Shown: positions 36,905-44,910 of the stretch, piece by piece
How positions within the stretch are numbered: position 1 is the stretch's first letter
Layout: the number at the start of each line of letters is the position of its first letter
From: Cyclobacterium qasimii M12-11B
Lineage (GTDB): Bacteria; Bacteroidota; Bacteroidia; Cytophagales; Cyclobacteriaceae
Assembly (NCBI RefSeq): GCF_000427295.1
Contig: NZ_ATNM01000016.1
Location: 1 to 50,931, forward strand
Direction: 5' to 3'
Length of the DNA: 50,931 nucleotides
Notes under the pieces: model-generated
The model's database searches: none
What the model was told of the DNA's origin: nothing
What the model saw: only the letters and a program-made list of their open reading frames with translations
Made by a program: the position numbers and the translations under genes

Positions 36905-38236
36905 ATGACTGAAAAGAAAAAACCCTCTTTGTCCAGACGAAAGTTTATGGGCACAGGTCTGCTTAGCGCAGCAGGATTAGGGGTGTTGCCACAAGTGAGT
37001 CTAGGCAAATCAACGGATAGTAAAAAAGAGGCCAATGAAACATTACGTTTAGGTTTTATTGGAATGGGAAGGCAAAGCAATGGACTACTTGGTAGCTTTA
37101 TTACTTTACCTAATATAGAAGTAGTAGCAGGCTGTGATGTGTACGAAGACAAACGGCAAAGATTTTTAAATCGCACAAACGATTATTACAAAGGTAAAGG
37201 GAAAGCAGTTGAAGTAGCTGTATATGAGAATTACCATGACCTTCTGGCAAGGAAAGATATAGATGCTGTAGTCATAGCTAGTCCAGATCACTGGCACGCG
37301 CTTATGGCCATTGATGCTTGTAAGGCTGGTAAAGATATTTATTTGGAGAAACCATTGACCTTTACTATCAAGGAAGGGCAGGAGTTAATTAAAGCCGTAC
37401 GTTCCAATAGTATTGTTTTGGCAACTGGAAGTATGCAAAGGTCTTATGATAACTTTCAGCATGCAGTGAAAATGGTGCAAAAAGGAAGAATAGGTGCGAT
37501 TAAAAAGGTTTATGCTTGTGTAGGTGGACCTCCGAAACCGTATGATCTACCAAAGGAGGATATACCTGCCGGTCTTAATTGGGACATGTGGTTAGGCCCT
37601 TTGGCTGCAGATATACATTTCAACAATGACCTTAACCCACCTATATCCATTAACCCTCCTGAGAACGAAAAAGTGTGGGGTGCATGGCGTTGGTACAAAG
37701 AGACTGGCGGAGGATTGACGACAGATTGGGGCGCACATATGTTTGATATCGCTCAGTGGGCAATCGGAATGGACAGAAGTGGACCAATAGAAATTATTCC
37801 AGCGGGATATAAAGACACCAAACATTTGACATTTATCTATTCAAATGGGGTGACTGTTACCGAAGAACCTTTTGATAAAAAAGAAACAAGGGGATGTAGA
37901 TTCGTAGGCAAAGACGGATGGATAGAGGTCTCAAGATCTCATTATGAAGCTTCAGATGGGACTTTGTACCCATTGGTAGCAGAAGGTGAAGATATGAGAG
38001 GCGGTGCTGGTACTGCTCATCATATAGATTTCATAGAATCTGTGAGAAGGAGAAAAGACCCTATAGCATCAGTAGAAATTGGTCATAGCACCTGTACTAC
38101 TTGCAACCTTGGTAATATCGCATATGACTTGGGCAGACCATTGAAGTGGGATCCTATAAATGAGAAATTTGCTAACCCAGATCCTGAAGCGGAGAAACAG
38201 CTTCATAGGACTTATAGACCTGGTTACAGATTGTAA
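36905..38236 (+). CDS. Second Tat-exported Gfo/Idh/MocA family oxidoreductase
   Basis: 443 residues. The twin-arginine signal is SRRKFMGTGLLSAAG (Arg11-Arg12). The Rossmann opening is LGFIGMGRQSNGLLG, followed by VVAGCDVYEDKR; the conserved lysine is in IYLEKPLTFT and the catalytic region in TTDWGAHMFDIAQWAIG. The pattern ASPDHWHALMAIDACKAGKDIYLEKP is typical of the exported branch common in Planctomycetes and Bacteroidota. It is shorter than the paralogue at 15578-16990 and clearly diverged from it. A strong terminator follows 4 bases past the stop, so it is a single-gene transcript after a 765-base non-coding stretch. Expected to oxidise a sugar or sugar-acid carbon with a tightly bound NAD outside the cytoplasm. 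Confidence 0.9.
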   Translation: MTEKKKPSLSRRKFMGTGLLSAAGLGVLPQVSLGKSTDSKKEANETLRLGFIGMGRQSNGLLGSFITLPNIEVVAGCDVYEDKRQRFLNRTNDYYKGKGKAVEVAVYENYHDLLARKDIDAVVIASPDHWHALMAIDACKAGKDIYLEKPLTFTIKEGQELIKAVRSNSIVLATGSMQRSYDNFQHAVKMVQKGRIGAIKKVYACVGGPPKPYDLPKEDIPAGLNWDMWLGPLAADIHFNNDLNPPISINPPENEKVWGAWRWYKETGGGLTTDWGAHMFDIAQWAIGMDRSGPIEIIPAGYKDTKHLTFIYSNGVTVTEEPFDKKETRGCRFVGKDGWIEVSRSHYEASDGTLYPLVAEGEDMRGGAGTAHHIDFIESVRRRKDPIASVEIGHSTCTTCNLGNIAYDLGRPLKWDPINEKFANPDPEAEKQLHRTYRPGYRL

Positions 38237-38240
38237 ATAT

Positions 38241-38273
38241 AAAAAAGCGAAACCGTTAAGGTTTCGCTTTTTT
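38241..38273 (+). terminator. Strong rho-independent terminator, probably bidirectional
   Basis: GC-rich 8-bp core (38247-38254 with 38260-38267) with flanking A6/T6, a 5-nt loop and a T-run to 38277. The minus strand also gives a T-run after the stem, so it can also end the flavohemoprotein transcript converging from the right. Confidence 0.93.
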
Positions 38274-38383
38274 TTTTGTGGTGCATTCACTTCGTTAAAC
38301 AAAATGGGTTGCTACAGCAATCTTAATTTTTAAAGTGGTTTAAGATCCAATTTATACTGTTTGCTACGCAACGACTTTTTGGT

Positions 38384-39588
38384 TTAGTTTAAATTTAGTA
38401 ATTGAGGGCCAAATTCCTCAAATGAAATGGCATCTCCAGGAACACCTTTTGCAATAAGCTCTTTGTGCTGCTGCGCAATAAAACCTGCAGGCCCACATAT
38501 ATAATACTGTGATTCTTTAGGGAATGCTTCAATTTTATTTAGGTCCAAGGGACCTTGGAGCACGCCATCTTTTTCATCCTTTTCTGTCAGTGCGTCGTAG
38601 AAAATATGCTGACTTAAATCTGGGTTATTTTCAGCCATTGACTTGACATCCTCTTTGAAAGCATGAACTGTCTGGTTTCTGCATGGGTGTACCCATGTTA
38701 GGGGCTGGCTGGGTTTGTCAAAGCTTAGCGATTGAAGCATACTGATAAGTGGTGTGACGCCAACTCCTCCGCTTATAAAGGTTATCGGCACGCCTTTTTT
38801 GGTTCTAAAGTGAAATTCCCGATAGGTGCAGTTAGATCTACTAAGTCACCTGTTTGGATATGATCATGAAGAAAATTACTGATCATTCCATTTATGTTCA
38901 AATTTGGGTTGAATTCCTTTTTGACAGATATTCTGTAATAATGTTCATTCGGAACACTAGAAACACTGTATTGCCTTGCTTGGTTTAGCCCCAAGTCAGG
39001 TAGAAAAACCCGAAGACTTATAAATTGGCCAGGGATATGGGAGATTACATTTTCTCCATCGCAAGGGTACAAATAAAACGAGGTTATTTCGTCGGATTCT
39101 TTAACCTTTTCTTTTACTCTAAACGGTCTCCAACCTGTCCATCCACCTTTTTTATTGGTTTGATCTTTATAGATACCAGCTTCTATCCCCATCATCAGAT
39201 CGGCTAGTTGATTGTAAGCGATCTCCCAGGCCTCCAAAATCTCCAGACTGGCTGCTTCTCCAAGCACTTCCTTTATAGAAGCAATCAAGTGATTGCCCAC
39301 AATTGGGTAATGTTCAGGCCGAATTTCTAAACTGACATGCTTGTGACCAATTCTGTGAAGTTCAGGTAACAAAACGCCCGGATTTGCAATATGTTCTGCA
39401 TAGGCCAAAACGGCCATGGCCAAAGCTTGTTGCTGCTTGCCGGTTTTTTGATTGCCCATGTTGAAAATATTTTTCAAGTCAGGATGATGTGAAAACATCC
39501 TTTTGTAAAAGTGAGTGGTCAGGGCTACCCCATGCTCTCTAAGAATAGGGACTGTAGCAGTTATAATTTCTCGTTGGCTGTTATTCAT
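38384..39588 (-). pseudogene. hmp: Flavohemoprotein (nitric oxide dioxygenase), split by a one-base frameshift
   Basis: 401 residues when repaired, the normal size. The enzyme oxidises NO to nitrate with O2 and NAD(P)H in the cytoplasm. Globin domain: Tyr28 in THFYKRMF (distal), Gln near 52, proximal His84 in IGHKHVS. The FAD domain follows from about residue 150 with ARQYSVSS (RxYS) and HIPGQF, and the NAD domain has ISGGVGVTPL and YYICGPAGFI. The break is in the A6 run (38795-38800, seen as T6 on the plus strand): the frame reads LEPKKACR then stops, while one extra A gives LEPKKGVPITFISGG, joining both parts. As written the NAD domain is lost, so the enzyme would be dead; a sequence error is likelier. 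A palindromic operator candidate lies upstream at 39677-39710. Confidence 0.92.
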
Positions 39589-39656
39589 AATTCAATTGAA
39601 ATAATGTGTTGGCACCTCATGAAAATTACTGAGGGTTATAATTGATTGTCCTGCGG

Positions 39657-39664
39657 CAAAGGTA
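39657..39664 (-). promoter_or_regulatory. Candidate -7 box of the flavohemoprotein promoter
   Basis: On the minus strand this reads TACCTTTG, an exact fit to the Bacteroidota consensus TAnnTTTG. It would put the transcript start about 60 bases before the ATG at 39588. No good TTTG is found at the expected -33 distance; that stretch is occupied by the palindrome at 39677-39710, which would suit an activator or repressor acting there. Confidence 0.45.
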
Positions 39665-39676
39665 AACAAAAGATTA

Positions 39677-39710
39677 AAAGATAAAAATATCTTTATTTAT
39701 TTTTATCTTT
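39677..39710 (-). promoter_or_regulatory. Palindromic operator candidate upstream of flavohemoprotein
   Basis: A perfect 13-bp inverted repeat (AAAGATAAAAATA at 39677-39689, its complement at 39698-39710, 8-nt spacer; centres 21 bases apart, two helix turns). Within it lies a second palindrome, AAAGATA-n4-TATCTTT at 39677-39694. The resulting three half-sites of AAAGATA type just upstream of a -7 box suggest binding of a dimeric NO- or redox-sensing regulator such as an Rrf2/NsrR or Crp-Fnr protein; which one is unknown. Confidence 0.55.
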
Positions 39711-39981
39711 GTCAAATTATGGATGAAGCAAGCCAGTAAAATAGGGTCTTGATGCTGAAATAAGGATTATTCTTATGAAAAAGGTAAAGCAATACAAGGA
39801 TTAAAATACTGTAAAGATCAAGTTATTATCCTTTACTAGGTGTGCTTTTAAGTTTGTTTTAAAATTAAACTAAAAAATGCATAATCAAGCCTTCAGGTTG
39901 TCCTGAAATGACTTTTTTTTAGTGACCACATCACGTTATAGGAGCGCTATACCGTGATGTGGGTTCAGTAAGATAAATGTT
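39711..39981. other. Intergenic stretch with a long hairpin
   Basis: Between two minus-strand genes. Contains an imperfect 16-bp hairpin (39926-39941 with 39947-39962, one mismatch) just downstream of the SGNH hydrolase stop on the minus strand. On that strand it is followed by TCAC and then A8, not by a T-run, so it is not a standard terminator. A smaller TTCAGG-ttgt-CCTGAA hairpin occurs near 39894-39909. Confidence 0.6.
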
Positions 39982-41117
39982 TTACTGTGCCAGCAGGTTT
40001 CTTAATTCCGGCAATAAGAATTCATACATTCTATAATTACCCAAATCATTGAAATGTGTGCCATCAACGGTGGCTTCATTGTCTTGCCCAATTAGGTCTT
40101 TACTGTATACATAGTGAAGGTTTTTATACCGCTTTTTTTCATCCAAATACACTTGTCGCAAGGCATTGTTTTGATTTTGAATATACGATAAGGTACCAAA
40201 CTTTGTCGGATCATCTACCTTGAAAAAAGCATAATCCCTGATAATACTTTCCACCAATAAAATAGGAACTGAATCATCGATGTTTCTGATGAAAGCGATC
40301 GTCTCTGGTAAATTATTCAATATGGTATCAGGGGCTGAGTTAGGTGTACAATCCAATACGATAATAGAAGGGTTGGAAGGCATGATATATTGCATGACTT
40401 CTTTTTCAAATCGACCATTTCCGCTAAATCCAAGATTGATAACTTCTTTGTTGATTTCTCTTTCTAATAAGGCAGCATAAGTAAGTCCCGGTCTGGAAGC
40501 CGAAGCTCCTTGCGTAATGCTCGTTCCGTAAAATACTATTGGATTTCCGCGATCGATAATTGCATGCATTGGCTTGGTGATAGTGGCTTCCTCATCTACA
40601 CCGATTTCAAGTTTTTCTACTCCTTCATACAGTGGGAGGTTTAACAAATATTCCCGGTTTCCTTTGGCCATACCCGTTATCACAGTAGCCTCATTTGATA
40701 ATTCTTCACCAGGGATGGCGACGCCGACAAATTGCCACCTGCCGTTAGTATAAGCGTATAAATCCAAACCATTGCTAGCAATTGGAGTCATATTGCCTTT
40801 AATGCGCATATTGTCCAGTGTCCAGCGAATTTTAATGGTGGATGAATTTGAAGAAAATCTTATCGATACTCCTGCGGAATTTCTCGAAAGAGACCAAACG
40901 GCTGGCCTGACCTCTTTTTTAGCCTGAGCAGGCAAACGTCTGTAAGATTCGTTTTTCGGAAGCGCTCCTAAAATTTCAAAATTTGAAGCGTCCCAATAAA
41001 CAATAGGCTCTGGAGTATTATTTTGCCCAAGAAGGCGCAGTGGAAGTAGGCAGATCATTAGCCCTACAAATAAAAAAAGGACCCTTTGGTAGGAGTTTTA
41101 ATAATAGGATAATTCAT
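39982..41117 (-). CDS. SGNH/GDSL-type esterase with N-terminal beta domain; signal peptide displaced by a one-base frameshift
   Basis: 378 residues when repaired. Likely deacylates (for example deacetylates) carbohydrate. N-terminal beta-sandwich domain (about residues 30-190, SVSIRF-like SGVSIRFSSNSSTIKIRW) is followed by the SGNH core: block I VFYGTSITQGAS with the nucleophile Ser, block II LGFSGNG, a block III replaced by VLDCTPN in place of GxND, and block V DGTHFNDLG with Asp and His. The apparent start (41058) cuts the signal; an ATG at 41115-41117 opens MNYPIIKTPTKGSFF and reaches the frame by adding one T to the T7 run (A7 at 41072-41078 on the plus strand), giving a signal ending near LLGQ. 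It faces away from the sulfatase cluster and probably belongs to the same locus. Confidence 0.82.
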
Positions 41118-41811
41118 AAACACTTATTTTTTTTATGCTTTAAAAGAGGATAGGTTAAAGCCATTTAATTTGATGTTTTTTCCAATTCAATTACGATGGT
41201 GCGCTACCTCAAAATATTTATTTAAGTATCTCAATAGGATTCCCTTATAGAAGGATCAAAACTCATTAGCAGGCATTACCAGCTTTTTCCTGAGAATTTA
41301 ATAGACTGATATGTTTTGCTGTCTAACCCTTTTACCGTTAATGAATCAGGAAATCACTATTGTCTTCCGCTACAATAAAATCGAGGTAAATTTATCTTTT
41401 AAAAGTGACAATAGACTTGATACAGCAAATAAACTGAATTTTACCATTGTTTTTTCAGGTGCTAAAATAGAAAAGGTTTCAAGAAAATTAGCAAAAAACA
41501 ACTTCCAGTTTGTGCCAACTTTAATTCTGTGCTTCATTTGGACTGTTGGGCTTATTTTAAAAATTTTATAACCATCGCTATATTCAGGTTAAGTCGAATT
41601 TTTTCAGGTGTTTTTATTTTATGATATGAAATTGTTTTATCAAGTAAAAGTAGCCCTGACCCCTTAGCCGGTTTTTTTCATTGTATATATTTAATACTTG
41701 TTTAGAAGAATTTTCCCCGATGCCACTAAAGCTGCTTATGATCTGAGATATCACAATATTTATCTATATTGTTCTTTCAAAATTCAAGTTCAAAACATCA
41801 TCTTCTATTCT
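41118..41811. other. Intergenic, about 690 bases, divergent upstream region
   Basis: Lies between the SGNH esterase and the sulfatase cluster and should contain both promoters. An 86-codon plus-strand frame at 41311-41571 has no signal, motif or supporting context, so I do not call it. No strong repeat or hairpin is visible. Confidence 0.5.
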
Positions 41812-43368
41812 ATGAGGCCAATTCTTACCTTCAATTCACTAGGTGTTTTATGCATCAGCCTACTCTTTTTTGCTTGCAAACAAGAAGTTTCAACCACATC
41901 TGAAACGCCACAAAAACCCAATATTGTCATAATTTATATGGATGATTTGGGGTATGGAGACATGAGTGCTTACGAAGCAGGTTTGCTTGAGACCCCTAAT
42001 ATGGACCTACTTGCCAATGGTGGTGTAAAGTTTACCGCTGGATATGCTTCTTCGGCCACCTGCTCACCCAGTAGGTATGCCTTGTTAACAGGTACTTATC
42101 CCTGGAGAAATAAAGACGCAAAAATATTACCAGGAACGGCACCATTACTCATTGGAACATCAGAGATGACCATTCCTAAAATGCTGAAAGGTGAGGGATA
42201 TGCCACTGCGGTAGTTGGTAAATGGCACCTGGGATTGGGTGCAGGTTCAGTCAATTGGAATGAAAAAGTAAGCCCTGGACCAAATGAAGTTGGCTTTGAT
42301 TATTCTTATATAATGGCTGCTACTCAGGACAGGGTACCCACCGTTTATTTAGAGAATGGACTCGTAGAAGGGCTGGATCCAAATGATCCCATTGAAGTGA
42401 ATTATGATAAAAACTTTGATGGGGAGCCAACGGGCAAAGAAAATCCTGAAATGCTAAAAATGAAATGGCATCATGGTCATAACAATAGTATCGTAAACGG
42501 AATACCTCGTATAGGCTTTATGAAGGGGGGAGAAAAAGCAAAATGGGTGGATGAAGACATGGCCGATCATTTCCTTGAAAAAGCCCAGGCTTATGTCAAA
42601 GAGAAAAAAGACCAACCCTTCTTCTTGTATTATGCCTTGCAACAACCTCACGTGCCAAGAACACCTCATCCAAGGTTTGAAGGAAAATCGGGTATGGGGC
42701 CTCGTGGAGATGTGATTTTGGAAGCAGATTGGTGTGTTGGACAATTTATGGAAACTTTAGAGCAAGAAGGGCTGCTTGAAAATACCCTAGTGATTTTTTC
42801 CAGTGACAATGGACCGGTATTGAATGATGGTTATTATGATGATGCAGAGGAAAAAGTAGGCGATCACACTCCATCAGGGCAATTTAGAGGTGGTAAATAC
42901 AGTTTATTTGAAGCGGGTACCAGAGTTCCCTTTATCAGTTATTGGAAGGGGAAAGTAAAATCTGGAACTACTGATGCCATGGTCAGTCAAATTGATATAT
43001 TCAATTCATTGGCAGCCATCGCGGGTAGTGAGGTAAGAACCGCGGACGGGGAAGATTTCTCGGGATTATTTCTAGGAATAGCAGATAAAGGAAGAGAATC
43101 ACTTATTCTTGAAGCCACATCCCGCACAGCTTTCCGAAAAGGAGACTGGGTGTTAATACCTCCCTATAAAGGCCCTGCCGCCAATAAAATGGTGAAAATC
43201 GAACTGGGGAATGATGCCGATTTCCAGTTGTACGACTTGAGTACAGACATAGGCCAGCAAAATAACCTGGCCAAGGAAAATCCAGAAAAGCTAAAAGAAT
43301 TACTGGAAGATTTTATTGCCATTAGAGGGGAAAGCTTTGGTAGCACAGAAGCATTAGAACTTAAGTAG
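41812..43368 (+). CDS. Sulfatase lipoprotein (type I, formylglycine)
   Basis: 518 residues from the ATG at 41812; the frame extends upstream to a TTG, but this start puts the signal (VLCISLLFFAC, Cys22 lipidated) at the N-terminus. Metal-binding Asp44-Asp45 are in IIYMDDLGYGD and the formylglycine Cys84 is in CSPSR, the standard motif. VVGKWHLG, QQPHVPRTPHP and SSDNGPVLND supply the usual His, Lys and Asp active-site residues. The C-terminal sub-domain is complete. It heads a run of five plus-strand genes with gaps of 64-132 bases that includes a polysaccharide lyase and a sodium symporter, so it probably removes sulfate from the substrate of that lyase or its products. Substrate identity is unknown. 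Confidence 0.92.
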   Translation: MRPILTFNSLGVLCISLLFFACKQEVSTTSETPQKPNIVIIYMDDLGYGDMSAYEAGLLETPNMDLLANGGVKFTAGYASSATCSPSRYALLTGTYPWRNKDAKILPGTAPLLIGTSEMTIPKMLKGEGYATAVVGKWHLGLGAGSVNWNEKVSPGPNEVGFDYSYIMAATQDRVPTVYLENGLVEGLDPNDPIEVNYDKNFDGEPTGKENPEMLKMKWHHGHNNSIVNGIPRIGFMKGGEKAKWVDEDMADHFLEKAQAYVKEKKDQPFFLYYALQQPHVPRTPHPRFEGKSGMGPRGDVILEADWCVGQFMETLEQEGLLENTLVIFSSDNGPVLNDGYYDDAEEKVGDHTPSGQFRGGKYSLFEAGTRVPFISYWKGKVKSGTTDAMVSQIDIFNSLAAIAGSEVRTADGEDFSGLFLGIADKGRESLILEATSRTAFRKGDWVLIPPYKGPAANKMVKIELGNDADFQLYDLSTDIGQQNNLAKENPEKLKELLEDFIAIRGESFGSTEALELK

Positions 43369-43432
43369 TTTCTTAGCCTTTCCCTATTATTGTCTTACGT
43401 ATCCATTATCTCAAAAACCCAAAAGTATACAA

Positions 43433-44785
43433 ATGTTAAGTTTCGTTATCAGAGCCCTTGGGTTTATATTGTTGACTCCGTTAATTTCAAGCGCAACCAT
43501 GGGGCAACAAAAGCCCGAAGTCATTGTACTCACTGATATTGGAGGAGACACGGATGATGAACAGAGCCTGGTAAGGTTCCTTTATTATGCCGATCAATTT
43601 GAAATTAAGGCCATTTGTGCCACGAGCCGGCTTGGGCATGGACAAGATATCAAGCCTGAATTGATAAATGGACATCTAGATGCATATAGAGCGATTTACC
43701 CCAATTTATTGCTGCATACCAAAGAATTTCCACACCCTGACAAATTGATGGGGCTTGTGAAAAATGGTCAGGGAAACTCGAGGGCTCTTGGAGAAGGCTT
43801 TGATTCAGAAGCATCAGAAGCCATTATAAGTATTGTAGATGAAAGTGAAAACACCATTCAAATTCCAGTTTGGGGAGGATTAAGGGAATTGGCCCAGGCC
43901 CTTTGGAAAGTGAAAAATAACCGCACCAAAGCTGAACTCGACCATTTCTGCAGCAAAATCCAAGTGCATGCCATAGGCGATCAGGATGGACATAGAGATT
44001 ATATACTCAAGAATTTCAAGTCGCTTAGGTTTATTGCTAGCGGATATGCCTGGTATGGGTTTACCGGAGTGGTGCAACTTTCTTCCTTTAGAGGAATGTA
44101 CATGACTGGAAACCAGCAAATGCAGGATGCGGAATGGGTGAAAACAAACATCCATGGAAATGGTCCTCTGAGCGATAGGTATCAATTAAATGGGCATGGA
44201 ACCGACGGTATGAAAGAAGGTGATTCGCCTTCTTTTTTGGGATTGATAGGAAATGGCCTTAATGTTCCAGAACATCCCGAATGGGGAGGTTGGGGCGGAA
44301 GATACCGCCAATTGACCAAAACTTTATTCATTGATGCACCTGATTTTATGGAAGGTACATTGAATGAAAGGCATGGAGTAGCACGGTGGAGGACAGCTTT
44401 TCAATCTGATTTTATGGCAAGGGCTAAATGGGCAGTTTTACCTTTTGGACAAGCCAATCATAATCCTGTAGTGATGGTTAATGACCATAAATCAACATCT
44501 CCTTTGTATATAAATGCCCAACCTGGTAAAGACTTGGAGTTAGATGCGACAGCAAGTGTTGATCCGGATGGTGATTCATTGACCTTTAGTTGGTGGGTTT
44601 ACAATGAGATTTTTCAGCCGGTTAACTCAATTGATTTCAATGGCACCGCAACAAATTCAAAATTGAAAATAAAGGTTCCACCCATGGCTCCAGGGAAGCA
44701 GCTGCACCTTATTCTCGAGGTAACAGATAAGGGCTTGCCCGCGCTGACCAGTTACAAACGTGTCATTATTACGGCAACAATATGA
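43433..44785 (+). CDS. DUF1593 protein (Sde182-like, nucleoside-hydrolase fold), secreted
   Basis: 450 residues. A signal peptide covers about residues 1-24 (cleavage near TMGQ). The main domain matches DUF1593: EVIVLTDIGGDTDDEQSLVRFL at residues 29-50, where the aspartates of DTDDEQ recall the Ca2+-binding site of nucleoside hydrolases, then FEIKAICATSRLGHG, IPVWGGLRELAQAL and IQVHAIGDQDGHRDYI. The C-terminal 90 residues form a PKD-like beta domain (LDATASVDPDGDSLTFSWW), as in Saccharophagus Sde182, the family reference that was named for cellulose binding. N- or O-ribosyl-like glycoside cleavage is possible; no activity is certain. It follows the sulfatase by 64 bases and precedes the heparinase by 125, all on one strand. 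Confidence 0.85.
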   Translation: MLSFVIRALGFILLTPLISSATMGQQKPEVIVLTDIGGDTDDEQSLVRFLYYADQFEIKAICATSRLGHGQDIKPELINGHLDAYRAIYPNLLLHTKEFPHPDKLMGLVKNGQGNSRALGEGFDSEASEAIISIVDESENTIQIPVWGGLRELAQALWKVKNNRTKAELDHFCSKIQVHAIGDQDGHRDYILKNFKSLRFIASGYAWYGFTGVVQLSSFRGMYMTGNQQMQDAEWVKTNIHGNGPLSDRYQLNGHGTDGMKEGDSPSFLGLIGNGLNVPEHPEWGGWGGRYRQLTKTLFIDAPDFMEGTLNERHGVARWRTAFQSDFMARAKWAVLPFGQANHNPVVMVNDHKSTSPLYINAQPGKDLELDATASVDPDGDSLTFSWWVYNEIFQPVNSIDFNGTATNSKLKIKVPPMAPGKQLHLILEVTDKGLPALTSYKRVIITATI

Positions 44786-44910
44786 ATTTATTCCTTCAAC
44801 TTTTATTAGTTATTAATGGATAATCGAAGCACTTAATTCTGGAAAATCCAAGAATGCACCGTCATGGAGTTATGTACTTTTGATAAGAAATTAACGTTAA
44901 GCCCAAATCT

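Noticed and set aside
41311-41571. 86-codon plus-strand frame upstream of the sulfatase cluster
   Set aside because: No family resemblance, no signal peptide and a biased A+T-driven composition; more likely intergenic regulatory DNA.
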